DNA of 64,000 nt from Synergistaceae bacterium UBA6083 (GCA_002436015.1 DIXJ01000011.1:57603-121602), one strand, 5' to 3'; numbered from the stretch's first letter, positions 48,151 to 57,877 are shown. Notes: a model not told the origin generated them from the sequence alone. A program made the numbers and translations.

Positions 48151-48462
48151 ATGGAGACGGTCCTGCAATTGCTCATGGAGGGCGTTGGCACGGGTACAGC
48201 AGCGCTCGCGATCATGAAGGAAAGCATGAACCCCCTTGTTCAGAGGGGAACTCTCAGCCAGTCAGACCTGGATGGCCTCCTGCAAGAGGTCGAGCGATCG
48301 CTTGCCGAGAGAAGGCAGATGTTGATCGCCGGGTTCCAGAAGGAGCTCCAGCGCCTGCTAACCCATCTTCCGCTGGTGTCAAAGGAAGAGTTTGCCGAAC
48401 TTGAGGGGAAGTTGCTTCGTCTTGAGGAACGGCTTGAAAGGCTGGAAACGAAGGGAGCGTGA
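48151..48462 (+). CDS. Small coiled-coil protein (phasin-like), unknown function
   Basis: 103 residues. N-terminal half amphipathic (LMEGVGTGTAALAIMKESMNPLVQRG), C-terminal half a strong coiled coil (EELQRLLTH-like LSQSDLDGLLQEVERSLAER, ELEGKLLRLEERLERLET). This layout resembles phasin or UbiK-type accessory proteins that assemble on membranes or other proteins. The next gene, a radical SAM enzyme, starts 3 bases after its stop, implying a working pair. No PHA or ubiquinone genes are near. Confidence 0.65.
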   Translation: METVLQLLMEGVGTGTAALAIMKESMNPLVQRGTLSQSDLDGLLQEVERSLAERRQMLIAGFQKELQRLLTHLPLVSKEEFAELEGKLLRLEERLERLETKGA

Positions 48463-48464
48463 GC

Positions 48465-49895
48465 ATGGTGGGGTTGTCCATGTTCGACCAGGCCAGGGGA
48501 TTTGTTTCTGCCAGGTTGCTTGATCATTTGGCCAGGGCTATCGAAGATGGTAAAGAGAAGGACCTTGCCGCCCTTTTCAGTAAGATTTCGACCCTTGCCC
48601 CGTCCAGGTACCATAAGGCGGGATTTGAAAAACTCAGCCTGATGGTGCAAGAGAACGACCCTTTCGTGGAGGTCTTCAAGAGAACGTTCCGGGAACTTCA
48701 TCCCCACGTGCGAAAAATGTTCATCGCGAATTTCCTCGTAAATTTCATTGTGCTCGGCAGGGGTATCCGCGACAGGGAAGAAAAATCCCGGCGCCTTCAC
48801 CTTCCTAATTTCATGGTAATCAGCCCGACGATGCGCTGCAATCTTCATTGCCGAGGTTGCTACGCTGCGGAATACGGGAACCAGGAGGAGCTTTCCTTCG
48901 ACGAACTGGACCGCGTCCTGAAGGAAGCGAAGGCGCTTGGAATGTATTTTTTCACCTTTTCCGGCGGGGAGTGCTTTGTCAGGGAAGACCTTCTGGACCT
49001 GTGGGAAAAGCATGACGATTGCTTCTTCCAGGTTTATACCAACGGGACTCTCCTTGATGACGCTTTGGTCGAGAAACTGGTCAGGCTTGGTAATGTCGCT
49101 CCGATGGTGTCGATTGAAGGAAGCCGCGCCAGTACCGATCTACGGCGTGGCCCGGGGATGTATGACAAGATCCTGTCTTCATTCTCACGCCTTCGGAACG
49201 CGGGAGTGCTCTTCGGGTTCAGCGCGACTTACACGCGGGAGAACGCCGAGGAGATCGCTTCGGATGACTTCATTGACGCGATGATTTCTGCGGGGTGCCT
49301 TGTCGGCTGGTTTTTCCAATATATTCCCACGGGGCTTGAGCCGGATATCTCGCTCATGGCGAAACCCGAACAGCGGGCTTTCCTCCACGAAAAAGTCGAA
49401 GCCTGGCGCACGGAAAAACCCATTTTCATGGGTGATTTCTGGAATGACGGCCCTTACGTAGACGGATGCATGGCAGGCGGGGAGCGCTATCTCCACATCA
49501 TCGCCAACGGGGACGTCGAGCCTTGCGTGTTCGTCCATTTTGCGGTGGATAATATCCATGGGAAAACCTTGACGGAGGTCTTTGACAGCCCGTTTTTCAA
49601 GGCGATTCGGCAGGCGCAGCCCTATGATGACGATAACCTCCTGAGACCCTGCCTGATCATTGATCACCCGCATGTCCTGCGCGAAATTGTCGCGAGTGCG
49701 CAAGCCCGCCCGACACACCCGGGAGCGGAGTCTATACTGGAAGAAATGGCTGAAAGCCTTGATTGCTACGCCACCGGGATGAAAGAGGTTTATGATTCCC
49801 TCTGGGAGAGCTCGGGGCGGGCAAAGTACTTGCGAAGTCTCCGGAATGAGGATAAAACCGAGGTCCGTGCCCGGATTGGCAGAACATCCCGGTAG
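48465..49895 (+). CDS. Radical SAM protein with SPASM-like C-terminus
   Basis: 476 residues. About 100 N-terminal residues of helical, uncharacterised sequence precede the radical SAM core with MRCNLHCRGCYAAEYG (CX3CX2C) and FFTFSGGECFVREDL. The C-terminal part has extra cysteines in GCMAGGERYL, NGDVEPCVFVHF and LRPCLIIDHP, consistent with an auxiliary Fe-S cluster as in SPASM enzymes. Such proteins modify peptides or small molecules. Start ATG 48465 has GGGAG at proper spacing. Substrate unknown; the coiled-coil protein upstream could be a scaffold. No short precursor peptide was seen next to it. Confidence 0.82.
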   Translation: MVGLSMFDQARGFVSARLLDHLARAIEDGKEKDLAALFSKISTLAPSRYHKAGFEKLSLMVQENDPFVEVFKRTFRELHPHVRKMFIANFLVNFIVLGRGIRDREEKSRRLHLPNFMVISPTMRCNLHCRGCYAAEYGNQEELSFDELDRVLKEAKALGMYFFTFSGGECFVREDLLDLWEKHDDCFFQVYTNGTLLDDALVEKLVRLGNVAPMVSIEGSRASTDLRRGPGMYDKILSSFSRLRNAGVLFGFSATYTRENAEEIASDDFIDAMISAGCLVGWFFQYIPTGLEPDISLMAKPEQRAFLHEKVEAWRTEKPIFMGDFWNDGPYVDGCMAGGERYLHIIANGDVEPCVFVHFAVDNIHGKTLTEVFDSPFFKAIRQAQPYDDDNLLRPCLIIDHPHVLREIVASAQARPTHPGAESILEEMAESLDCYATGMKEVYDSLWESSGRAKYLRSLRNEDKTEVRARIGRTSR

Positions 49896-49940
49896 AAGAA
49901 ATATCTGCGGCCTCGGAGCCGCAAAGAAGGAGGGAACAAT

Positions 49941-50303
49941 GTGAAGAGCTATGCCCTCGCAATCCTGCTGGCTATGTTGGTGGCGGCCGGTTATGCTTTC
50001 CAGAATACGGGAGATGTGGTCGTTCGTTTCATCATTTGGGAAAAGACGCTTCCCCAAGGGCTTTGGGACATCCTTCTCTTTGCAGCGGGAGGCCTTCTCA
50101 TGTGGATTGTCTCCCTCGCTTCGCTCATAGAAGTTCGAGGGGCCCTGCGCCGCAAGGTCAAGGAGCAGGATGAACGGATTCGGGTCCTGGAACAGGAGAA
50201 GCAGCAACTGCTCGAAGCTTTTAAGCCAAATGTCGCAAGTGGAGTTCAAGCCGAGCCCATGGAGATGGAGGGTGGAATTCCCGAAGGCGGGGCCATGCAG
50301 TGA
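49941..50303 (+). CDS. LapA-domain membrane protein
   Basis: 120 residues, GTG start at 49941. Two predicted membrane helices (AILLAMLVAAGYAFQNTG, LLFAAGGLLMWIVSLASLI) followed by a coiled coil. Sequence and size fit the LapA (DUF1049) family, which helps control LPS assembly in enterobacteria; in other bacteria the role is less certain. It overlaps recJ by four bases. The LapB partner is not seen. Confidence 0.78.
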   Translation: MKSYALAILLAMLVAAGYAFQNTGDVVVRFIIWEKTLPQGLWDILLFAAGGLLMWIVSLASLIEVRGALRRKVKEQDERIRVLEQEKQQLLEAFKPNVASGVQAEPMEMEGGIPEGGAMQ

Positions 50304-51973
50304 TTGCGGGTTTAGACCCCGGTTCTCTCCGGCACTGGCGTGTTGATGACTTTTCAGCCGACCTCGCAGGCGAGGTCGGCTGCTCTCCATTGGTTGCCGC
50401 GATCCTGAGGATGAGAGGGGAAACCGGGAATCAAGGTCTCGGACGCTGGGTTTTCCCCGATCTCTCTTCACTAATGGATGAACTGGACCTGGGGACGGAT
50501 GTTTCACTCGCGAAAAAGGTTTTCGAACGTATCGGCCCGGGTACCCGGGTTGTGGTTTACGGCGACTACGACGTGGATGGAGTTTCAGCGACAACTCTTG
50601 CGGCAAGGCTTTGCACAAGAAGGAATGCTGATGTAGGTTATTTTATCCCTCACCGCCACCAGGAAGGTTATGGCCTGCACGAACGAGTCGTTCGACGGAT
50701 TGCCCAGCGGGGGTGTGATGTCCTTGTCGCGGTCGATTGCGGCACTTCAAGCTCTCAGTCGATCGATACGGCAAAGAGTCTTGGAATGGATGTCATCGTT
50801 TTCGATCATCACCTGCCTCAGGAGGGGAATGCAGAGGCCCTATCGGGTGCCGTTATTGTCAACCCGCAGTTCAAGGGCGGCAAGGAGGCGAAGAGCCTCT
50901 GTGGGGCGGCAGTCCTCTGGGCATGGGCCTGGAAGAGTGCTGTGGAACAGAGGGAATGGCTTCTGGAGAACCTCGGCCTCGTAGCGCTGGCGACCGTGGC
51001 GGATTGCGTTCCTCTCGGTCCACTTAACCGGGCGCTGGTCAGCGAGGGCCTGGCTAAAATCAGGGAGGGCCGGGAACCCGGGCTCAATGTCCTTTCAAGC
51101 CGACTGGGGCTTGATCTTCAGGGTCTGGACAGCGAGTCCCTGGCCATGAAACTGATCCCATGCCTCAACGCTGCGGGAAGGCTGGAACTGGCTGACCTTT
51201 CCGTAAAGGTCCTCTCTTCGGAGCCCCCGGTGGAAAAGTCCGTCGATGAGTTGGTGGCCTTGAATAGGAAAAGGCAGGGGCTCACGGCAAAGATCATGGA
51301 AGAGGCTTCCGTCCTTTTCAACGGGAAGAGGTGCTGCGTGGCAGGAAAGGATGATTGGCCGGTCGGGGTTCTGAGCGGAGTTGCAAGCCGGATCTGCAGC
51401 GAAATCGGTCGTCCCGTCGCCCTGGCGGCAATGGTGGGCTCCGGAATGGTCCGCGGAACGTTGCGGGTACCCAAGGGAGGAGATGCGGTTTCCGTTTTGA
51501 AGGGGCTTTCCGCGTCCCTCCATGAGTGGGGCGGCCATCGCCAGGCGGCGGGTTTCAGCGTTAATAGGGAGCAATGGCCCCTGGTCAGGGACACTCTCGA
51601 GGTTGTACTTGCCGGGCTAGAGATCCCCGAGGAGGATGCGGTCGATGTACTGGACATCCATCCTGCAGACCTTACCCTGGGAAGCCTCGAAGAAATAGAA
51701 AAACTGGGGCCTTTTGGCATGGGTAATCCCACCCCACTCTTTTACGTGGACCATAAGGGGACAGATCGGATATGCGCTCTCGGAAAAACGGGCCAGCACG
51801 TACGGATAGCGGCAGGAGACGCTTATATCGTGGCTTTCCGCTCCCCAGACCTGTTGAAGGATGCAGGTTCAATCGAGGGATGGGTCTACCGGGCGCGAAA
51901 GAGTTTCTGGAGAGGGCGGCCACGTGTCGAACTTTTCCTGGAGAAACCGGTACTATCAAGAGATCCCGGTTAG
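50300..51973 (+). CDS. recJ: Single-strand-specific exonuclease RecJ
   Basis: 557 residues. DHH motifs: VVYGDYDVDGVSAT, DCGTSS, FDHHLPQ and ALATVADCVP, then a DHHA1-type GGHRQAAGF. RecJ degrades single-stranded DNA 5' to 3' in recombination and repair. GTG start overlaps the lapA-like stop. No unusual deletion; relA/spoT follows 13 bases after. Confidence 0.94.
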   Translation: MIAGLDPGSLRHWRVDDFSADLAGEVGCSPLVAAILRMRGETGNQGLGRWVFPDLSSLMDELDLGTDVSLAKKVFERIGPGTRVVVYGDYDVDGVSATTLAARLCTRRNADVGYFIPHRHQEGYGLHERVVRRIAQRGCDVLVAVDCGTSSSQSIDTAKSLGMDVIVFDHHLPQEGNAEALSGAVIVNPQFKGGKEAKSLCGAAVLWAWAWKSAVEQREWLLENLGLVALATVADCVPLGPLNRALVSEGLAKIREGREPGLNVLSSRLGLDLQGLDSESLAMKLIPCLNAAGRLELADLSVKVLSSEPPVEKSVDELVALNRKRQGLTAKIMEEASVLFNGKRCCVAGKDDWPVGVLSGVASRICSEIGRPVALAAMVGSGMVRGTLRVPKGGDAVSVLKGLSASLHEWGGHRQAAGFSVNREQWPLVRDTLEVVLAGLEIPEEDAVDVLDIHPADLTLGSLEEIEKLGPFGMGNPTPLFYVDHKGTDRICALGKTGQHVRIAAGDAYIVAFRSPDLLKDAGSIEGWVYRARKSFWRGRPRVELFLEKPVLSRDPG

Positions 51974-51986
51974 GAGGTGACCCCGC

Positions 51987-54275
51987 ATGGATGAGCCCGA
52001 GGGCCGTGCAATGCCAAAGTTGTCGGAAACCGTCTCCCATGAGGGGGGCAAGTCCCTGCGTCTTCTGAGAGACAGCTTCCTGGGGCGGATCGGTGAATCC
52101 CAGCGCGTTGCACCCGTTAAGCTGGCATGGCAGGAACTCTGGGGGAAAGTATCCCGGTATCTCTCCAGGGAAGAGCTGAGCCGGCTTGGCGAGGCGATGG
52201 TCATGGCCTCGGTCGGGCACGAGCAGCAGAAGCGATCTTCGGGCGAACCCTACATCGTTCATACGATTTCCGTGGCTTCGATCCTCGCGGACATGGAACT
52301 GGACATCGATACGCTCACCGCAGCGCTCCTGCACGACGTCCTCGAGGACACCGACCTGACCGGAGAGACCATTAGCAACGCCTTTGGGGAAAACGTCCTC
52401 GTCATGGTGGACGGAGTGACGAAGCTGGGCAAACTGCCATTCAACTCCTTCGAGGATTACCAGGCCCAGAATCTCAGGAAAATGTTCCTTGTCATGGCTA
52501 AAGACATCCGGGTTGTCCTCATCAAGCTTGCCGATCGCCTGCACAACATGAGGACGATCCAGACCTTGCGCCGAGACAAGCAGGTCCGGATTGCCAAGGA
52601 AACCGTGGAAATATACGCGCCTCTTGCCCACCGCCTGGGGATCTACCAGATCAAGAGGGACCTTGAAGACCTTTCGTTCAAGGTCCTTGATCCGGAGATG
52701 TTCTACGAGATTAGAAGAAGGGTCAGGAAGAAGCTCCCTGAACGGGAACAGATCATCAAGCAGGCCATCGACGTCCTGAACCAAAATATGAAAGAGATCG
52801 GGATAGCTGTTTCCATCACTGGGCGCGCCAAGCATTTTTTCAGCATCTACGAAAAAATGCAGCGCAAGAATCTCTCGCTGGAACAGCTTTATGATCTCCT
52901 GGCTCTGAGGGTCATCGTCGGAACAGTTGCGGAATGCTATTCGGTACTGGGAATCGTCCATACGATCTGGAAACCGATCCCGGGCCAGTTCGATGACTAT
53001 GTGGCCAACCCAAAGAACAATATGTACCAATCCCTCCACACGACCGTCATCGGACCGAGCGGGGAGCCTCTCGAGATCCAGATACGGACGAGGGAGATGC
53101 ACTGGCTGGCAGAATACGGAATTGCCGCCCATTGGCATTACAAGGAACCGGGGACCAGGCTCAACGAGATGGACCAGCGCCTGGCCTGGGTGCGCCAGGC
53201 TCTGGAGGGGCAGGGGGAAAGCCCATCGGAGTTCATGGAAAACCTGAAAGGGGACGTCCTGACCTCGGAGGTCTTCGCCTTCACGCCAAACGGAGACGTT
53301 GTCTCCCTTCCCACAGGATCCACCCCGCTTGACTTTGCCTACATGATCCATACCGAGGTTGGCAACAAGTATGTCGGTGCCATGGTGAACGGGAAGATCG
53401 TCCCCATCGACTACGAGATACAGAACGGGGAGATCGTTCGGATCCTGACTTCCCCGCAAGGGAAACCGTCGCGGGATTGGCTCAAGATTGCCAGGTGCAG
53501 CAAGGCTCGATCCAAGATCCGGGGCTATTTCAGGCAGATAGAAAGAACCGAGCGGGAAGAACGTATCCTGAAGGGGCGAGAGTTTCTTGAGAGGGAACTG
53601 CGCCGCAGGGATACGGGACTTGAGTGGAGTGCACCGATGATGGCGGGCGCCCTGAACCGAGTTGCCCACGAACTGGGCTACTCGAGCGGGGAAGACGTGA
53701 TCGTCGCGGTGGGGGCGAATAGCCAGAGTGCCTCGACCGTCGTGATGAAAATCCTGGAAAACCGATCCGCGCCACAAGCCGAGCCCCACATTGAAACTGC
53801 GACGACTGCAACGACTCCTGCAATGACCCGCAAAGAGTTTGATACGGAGATCGTCGTCGAAGGCGCGGGTGGGGTTCTCGTTTCCCTGGCGAACTGCTGT
53901 TGTCCCGTCCCGGGGGACGTGATCGTCGGCTACGTGACCCGTACGCGAGGAATCACGATCCACCGCTCCGACTGCCGCAATGTGGAGGAAGCCAAGCCTG
54001 AAAGGGCAGTCGCGGTTGAATGGGGCAGGATGATCTCCGATCGATACACGGCGCGACTCAAGGTCGAAGGGATGGATCGTTCGGGACTTTTCTCCGATGT
54101 CTCGCAGGCGATTACGTCCCTTGACGGGAATATCGTCGGGGTCAAAGCCAGTGTCATTGCAGCCAACCGGGCGAGGATGACCGTAGAGATCCGGGTGAAG
54201 GACGTCGAACACCTCTACAGGATCATGGCGAAGCTTAATACACTGAATGGTATTATCGAAGTGTTCCGGGGGTGA
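51987..54275 (+). CDS. Bifunctional (p)ppGpp synthetase/hydrolase RelA/SpoT
   Basis: 762 residues with all domains: HD hydrolase near 80-210 (GEPYIVHTISVASILAD, LLHDVLEDTDL, KLADRLHNMRT), synthetase (GRAKHFFSIYEKM, LHTTVIGPSGEPLEIQIRT), TGS (VFAFTPNGDVVSLPTGSTPLDFAY), and C-terminal ACT domain (SGLFSDVSQAITS). Both halves look intact, so it likely makes and degrades the alarmone. Start ATG 51987 follows AGGAGGTGA. Confidence 0.95.
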   Translation: MDEPEGRAMPKLSETVSHEGGKSLRLLRDSFLGRIGESQRVAPVKLAWQELWGKVSRYLSREELSRLGEAMVMASVGHEQQKRSSGEPYIVHTISVASILADMELDIDTLTAALLHDVLEDTDLTGETISNAFGENVLVMVDGVTKLGKLPFNSFEDYQAQNLRKMFLVMAKDIRVVLIKLADRLHNMRTIQTLRRDKQVRIAKETVEIYAPLAHRLGIYQIKRDLEDLSFKVLDPEMFYEIRRRVRKKLPEREQIIKQAIDVLNQNMKEIGIAVSITGRAKHFFSIYEKMQRKNLSLEQLYDLLALRVIVGTVAECYSVLGIVHTIWKPIPGQFDDYVANPKNNMYQSLHTTVIGPSGEPLEIQIRTREMHWLAEYGIAAHWHYKEPGTRLNEMDQRLAWVRQALEGQGESPSEFMENLKGDVLTSEVFAFTPNGDVVSLPTGSTPLDFAYMIHTEVGNKYVGAMVNGKIVPIDYEIQNGEIVRILTSPQGKPSRDWLKIARCSKARSKIRGYFRQIERTEREERILKGREFLERELRRRDTGLEWSAPMMAGALNRVAHELGYSSGEDVIVAVGANSQSASTVVMKILENRSAPQAEPHIETATTATTPAMTRKEFDTEIVVEGAGGVLVSLANCCCPVPGDVIVGYVTRTRGITIHRSDCRNVEEAKPERAVAVEWGRMISDRYTARLKVEGMDRSGLFSDVSQAITSLDGNIVGVKASVIAANRARMTVEIRVKDVEHLYRIMAKLNTLNGIIEVFRG

Positions 54276-54281
54276 GGTCGA

Positions 54282-54731
54282 TTGAGGACGGTTGTACAGA
54301 GAGTCTCCTGGTCCAGGGTCCAGGTGGATGGGCAGTTGACCGGGCAGATTGATGCCGGATTGTGTGTCCTCCTAGGGGTGACCCATGAGGATTGCGCGAA
54401 TGACGTGGCCTGGATGGCGGAAAAGTTGGCAAACCTGCGGATCTTCGAGGACGAAAATGGAAAGATGAACCGCTCTGTAAGGGATATCGGCGGGGGTATC
54501 CTGCTGGTTTCCCAATTCACTCTCTACGGGGATGCCAGGAAAGGTCGTCGCCCCTCCTTTACCTCCGCAGCTTCTCCAGAGCAGGCGGAACACCTTTACG
54601 ATGACCTCGTCCTCGCTTTGAAAAGAGCGGGACTTCCCGTTCAGACAGGCGTTTTCCAGGCGATGATGCAGGTCTCGCTTTGCAACGATGGACCCGTAAC
54701 GCTTATCCTCGACAGCAAGGGAGTTTTCTAG
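54282..54731 (+). CDS. dtd: D-aminoacyl-tRNA deacylase Dtd
   Basis: 149 residues. Dtd removes D-amino acids from tRNA. Family motifs: the N-terminal RTVVQRVSWSRVQVDG, LLVSQFTLYGDARKGRRPSF, and the Gly-cisPro motif GPVTLILDSK. TTG start at 54282 is inferred from the family N-terminus and preceding GGGGGTGAGG. Between relA/spoT and an MBL hydrolase, a common order. Confidence 0.94.
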   Translation: MRTVVQRVSWSRVQVDGQLTGQIDAGLCVLLGVTHEDCANDVAWMAEKLANLRIFEDENGKMNRSVRDIGGGILLVSQFTLYGDARKGRRPSFTSAASPEQAEHLYDDLVLALKRAGLPVQTGVFQAMMQVSLCNDGPVTLILDSKGVF

Positions 54732-54735
54732 GACG

Positions 54736-55362
54736 ATGGAATACCGACGTTTTGCCATGGGAGCTCTTTGGACGAACGCCTACCTCCTATGGGATGAGGA
54801 TGGGGTGGCGGTCCTGGTTGACCCAGGCGGAGACCCATCCGAAGCCCTCGGTTTTGCAGAGGAAAAAGGCCTTGAAATCGAGTGGATACTCCTAACGCAC
54901 GGGCATGGAGATCATATTGGAGGGCTGGATGAAGCCCGAAAAGGTTCGAGGAAGGGGGTTGCCATCCATCGCGCGGATGCGCCGATGCTGACAAGCCCGG
55001 AAGAGAACCTGTCACGCTGGATGGGATCCCCGGTTGAGTCGGGCGCGGCAGAGAAAATCCTGGAAGACGGGGAAAGGTTTTGGGTCGGCCGCATAGAGGT
55101 CCGTGTCATCCACACGCCCGGGCATACGGCTGGCAGTTCTTGTTTTCTTTTCGCCGACGGGGAGAAGGAACTCCTGGTTTCGGGAGACACCCTTTTCGCC
55201 AGGAGCGTAGGCCGGACGGATCTTCCCGGGGGGAGCGAAACGGAATTGAAGTCTTCCCTTGTGAAACTGGCTGCTCTAGCGGATACCCTGCCAGTTTTGC
55301 CGGGGCATGGGCCGGAAACGAGCCTCGGGCGCGAGAAGACTGAAAACCCATACTGGCCATGA
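54736..55362 (+). CDS. MBL-fold hydrolase (glyoxalase II-like)
   Basis: 208 residues. Metallo-beta-lactamase fold with the THGHGDHIGG metal motif, IHTPGHTAGSSCF, LLVSGDTLFARSVGRTDLPGG and VLPGHGPETSLG. These match the YcbL-type small glyoxalase II/hydroxyacylglutathione hydrolase group; the substrate in a low-thiol anaerobe is unknown. Its stop is overlapped by the radC ATG (ATGA). Confidence 0.88.
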   Translation: MEYRRFAMGALWTNAYLLWDEDGVAVLVDPGGDPSEALGFAEEKGLEIEWILLTHGHGDHIGGLDEARKGSRKGVAIHRADAPMLTSPEENLSRWMGSPVESGAAEKILEDGERFWVGRIEVRVIHTPGHTAGSSCFLFADGEKELLVSGDTLFARSVGRTDLPGGSETELKSSLVKLAALADTLPVLPGHGPETSLGREKTENPYWP

Positions 55363-56018
55363 GTCTTTCAAACTTGCCATTGGGAGAGCGCCCAAGGGAA
55401 AGGCTTCTCCGGATGGGTCCCGGATCTTTGTCCCTGCAGGAACTGCTTGCGGTTCTTCTGAGGACTGGACAAAAGGGCACCGACGTGATGGCTCTTGCTG
55501 CGTGTCTCCTCAAGGAATATCCTGACGAGCGCGCACTGGGCAGGACGACGGCTACGGAGCTCTGTGGATTTTCCGGACTTGGTTCGGCCAAGGCGGCGAC
55601 ACTCCTTGCGGCGATCGAACTCGGAAGGCGTAGCTGGTGTGACGGCAAGGAAAACGGGGGGGCCTTCTGGCAATCGACCCTTAAAAACCTTGAGAAGTCA
55701 ATGATCCGGGAAGAGAGAGAATTCATTCTGGCTCTTTTCACCGACCGGGAGGGACGTCTACTGGGTTCGGAGAAAGTCTCTTTCGGGGGCTTGGATGGGG
55801 CTTTCCTCGATGCTCCATACCTGTGCCGCAGGGCCGTTCGCATTGGGGCGGCGGGAGTCGTGCTCATCCATAATCATCCTGACGGGAACCCGAAGCCGAG
55901 CGATGAAGATTGCTCCCTGACGGCGGCGGTTTCGAGGCAGCTGAAGCTGCTGGGTATAGAATTGGTCGGTCATTTCGTCGTCGCTGGCGGGACTTCCCGC
56001 CAAGTGGGCGTCCATTGA
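55359..56018 (+). CDS. radC: RadC-type JAMM/MPN domain protein
   Basis: 219 residues. N-terminal helix-hairpin-helix region (ELLAVLLRTGQKG, ELCGFSGLGSAKA) and C-terminal JAMM metal motif HNHPDGNPKPSDED. Despite the name, a role in DNA repair is doubtful and the family function is unclear. It precedes mreB, a conserved radC-mreBCD order in many bacteria. Confidence 0.93.
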   Translation: MSLSNLPLGERPRERLLRMGPGSLSLQELLAVLLRTGQKGTDVMALAACLLKEYPDERALGRTTATELCGFSGLGSAKAATLLAAIELGRRSWCDGKENGGAFWQSTLKNLEKSMIREEREFILALFTDREGRLLGSEKVSFGGLDGAFLDAPYLCRRAVRIGAAGVVLIHNHPDGNPKPSDEDCSLTAAVSRQLKLLGIELVGHFVVAGGTSRQVGVH

Positions 56019-56040
56019 ACCATGAAAGCGGGGGGAAGCC

Positions 56041-57096
56041 TTGTTTCGTTTATTTTCGAGATTTTTCGGCAGTGATATCGGGATCGACCTGGGTACGGTC
56101 AATGTCGTTGTCTATGTGAAGGGGAAAGGGATCGTCATCAACGAACCCTCGGTGATTGCCGTCCGCAAATCGGTCCGTGGTGGCCGGAAGGAGATACTGG
56201 CTGTTGGAAGCCAGGCCAAGGCCATGGTCGGAAAGACACCGGCAGGAATCGAAACGGTGAAGCCCATGAGAGAGGGCGTCATCTCCGATTTCGACATGAC
56301 GGAGGCGATGATTTCCCATTTTGTCCGTTTGGCAGATGACCGCAGGGGATTCTTTTCGCGTCCCAGGGTTGTTGTATCCGTTCCAGCCTGCGTCACCGAA
56401 GTTGAACGCCGGGCGGTTGTTGACGCGACCCTTTCCGCGGGCGCCCGGGAAGCCTACGTGGTAGAGGAGCCACTTGCGGCAGCCTTGGGAGCCTCTCTTC
56501 CAATCCATGAACCGCGCGGGAACATGGTCGTCGATATTGGGGGCGGAACCTGTGAAGTTGCGGTCCTTTCAATGGGCGGAATCGTGGTAAGCAAATCCAT
56601 TAGAGGGGCTGGGGATGAGATCGACAGCGCTATCGTGAGCATGATGCGCCTGAACCACAAGCTTGCAATCGGAGATGCGACGGCGGAACAAATCAAGTGC
56701 GACCTTGGAAGTGTCGTCCCCTTGGCAGAGGAACTCAGGATGGAGGTCAAGGGAAGGGCTCTCACCGACGGCCTGCCCCGATCCGTCACACTTTCATCCG
56801 TGCAGGTTAGGGAAGCTATCGAACCCATCGTCGGGAAGATCGAGGACACCATCAGGGAAACCCTGGAGGCGACGCCCCCGGAACTGGTCAAGGATATCTA
56901 CGAACAAGGGCTTGTCCTCGCAGGGGGGGGAGCGCTTTTGCGGGGATTGAGCCAACGCCTGTCGCAGGCGCTCAATGTTCCTGTCTTTGTTGCTGACGAT
57001 CCCCTCATTGCTGTTTCCTACGGATTGGCCAAGGTCCTTGAAGACCTGGATTCCAAGCGCCCGGTCCTGAGCACGGTCGAACGGGGTTCCCTTTAG
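56041..57096 (+). CDS. mreB: Rod-shape actin homologue MreB
   Basis: 351 residues, actin-like ATPase that guides cell-wall elongation. Motifs: DIGIDLGTVNVVVYVKGKGIV, VVSVPACVTEVERRAV, VVDIGGGTCEVAVLS, EELRMEVKGR and LAGGGALLRGL. TTG start at 56041 with a GGGGGAAG ribosome site. First of mreBCD-mrdA. Confidence 0.95.
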   Translation: MFRLFSRFFGSDIGIDLGTVNVVVYVKGKGIVINEPSVIAVRKSVRGGRKEILAVGSQAKAMVGKTPAGIETVKPMREGVISDFDMTEAMISHFVRLADDRRGFFSRPRVVVSVPACVTEVERRAVVDATLSAGAREAYVVEEPLAAALGASLPIHEPRGNMVVDIGGGTCEVAVLSMGGIVVSKSIRGAGDEIDSAIVSMMRLNHKLAIGDATAEQIKCDLGSVVPLAEELRMEVKGRALTDGLPRSVTLSSVQVREAIEPIVGKIEDTIRETLEATPPELVKDIYEQGLVLAGGGALLRGLSQRLSQALNVPVFVADDPLIAVSYGLAKVLEDLDSKRPVLSTVERGSL

Positions 57097-57112
57097 GCTG
57101 GGGAGGTTGGCG

Positions 57113-57877
57113 ATGGGGCGTACCGGGACGCGGTACTGGATTTTTTTCCTGGGAACGCTTTCTCTTAGCCTGCTCCTTGCCGCCGTTTCCCCGGGGTCAC
57201 TTCTCGTAGACAAGGCAATGGACCTGACAGGCCTAGCCATGAGGGTGCCCGAGTGGCCTGCCAGGAGTCTTAGAAGCGCGGTTGCCAGGACGGTTGATCT
57301 CGCCGCGGGGGAAAGGGCTTTGCGTGAAAGGATCGATCGTCTTGAAAAAGAAAACCTTTCCTTGCGCGGACTTCTCCAGACGACGATCAATTTCGGATCG
57401 GGGCCGAGTGTCCAGGAAGGGCACGTGACCTTGAGACCGCCTGCTGCATGGTGGTCCGAGGTCAGGATAGACCGGGGGCTCAGGGACGGGATTCGTCCCG
57501 GTATGGGCGCAACACAGGGCGGGGCACTGGTAGGCAAGGTCTCCAAGGTCGAATCCAACTCGGCGTGGATCGAGCTGTTAACTTCCTCATCCCTCTACAT
57601 TCCCGTCGTGGTTGAGGAAACCCGGGACCTTGGCGTCCTGAACGGGGAAGGGGACGGGAACGTCTGGTTGCTGTACGTTCCCGCAGAAAAGAATCTCAGG
57701 ATAGGGATGAATGTCAGCACGGCCCTTGTTTCTGAGCAATTGCCGCCTGGAATCCCAATCGGCAAGGTGTCAGGAACCGGGTCAGAGATCGGCGGGTATC
57801 GCCTTTACAAGTTGACCCTCAATGCGGATCTCTCAAGGCTTTACAAGGTCAAGGTCATCTCGGGGGGGAAACCTTAA
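57113..57877 (+). CDS. mreC: Rod-shape protein MreC
   Basis: 254 residues, one membrane helix near the N-terminus (IFFLGTLSLSLLLAAV), a coiled coil around 60-90 (ERIDRLEKENLSLRGLL) and a beta-rich periplasmic part (VRIDRGLRDGIRPGMGATQGG, GALVGKV-like segments). ATG 57113 follows GGGGAGG; a TTG at 57107 is possible. Ends one base into mreD. Confidence 0.92.
   Translation: MGRTGTRYWIFFLGTLSLSLLLAAVSPGSLLVDKAMDLTGLAMRVPEWPARSLRSAVARTVDLAAGERALRERIDRLEKENLSLRGLLQTTINFGSGPSVQEGHVTLRPPAAWWSEVRIDRGLRDGIRPGMGATQGGALVGKVSKVESNSAWIELLTSSSLYIPVVVEETRDLGVLNGEGDGNVWLLYVPAEKNLRIGMNVSTALVSEQLPPGIPIGKVSGTGSEIGGYRLYKLTLNADLSRLYKVKVISGGKP

Noticed and set aside
51672..54212. An 846-codon open reading antisense to recJ and relA/spoT
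   Set aside because: Plus-strand genes have full domain matches; long antisense readings are expected in this GC-rich sequence with strong third-position bias, and the predicted protein is rich in His, Pro and Arg without any family signature.
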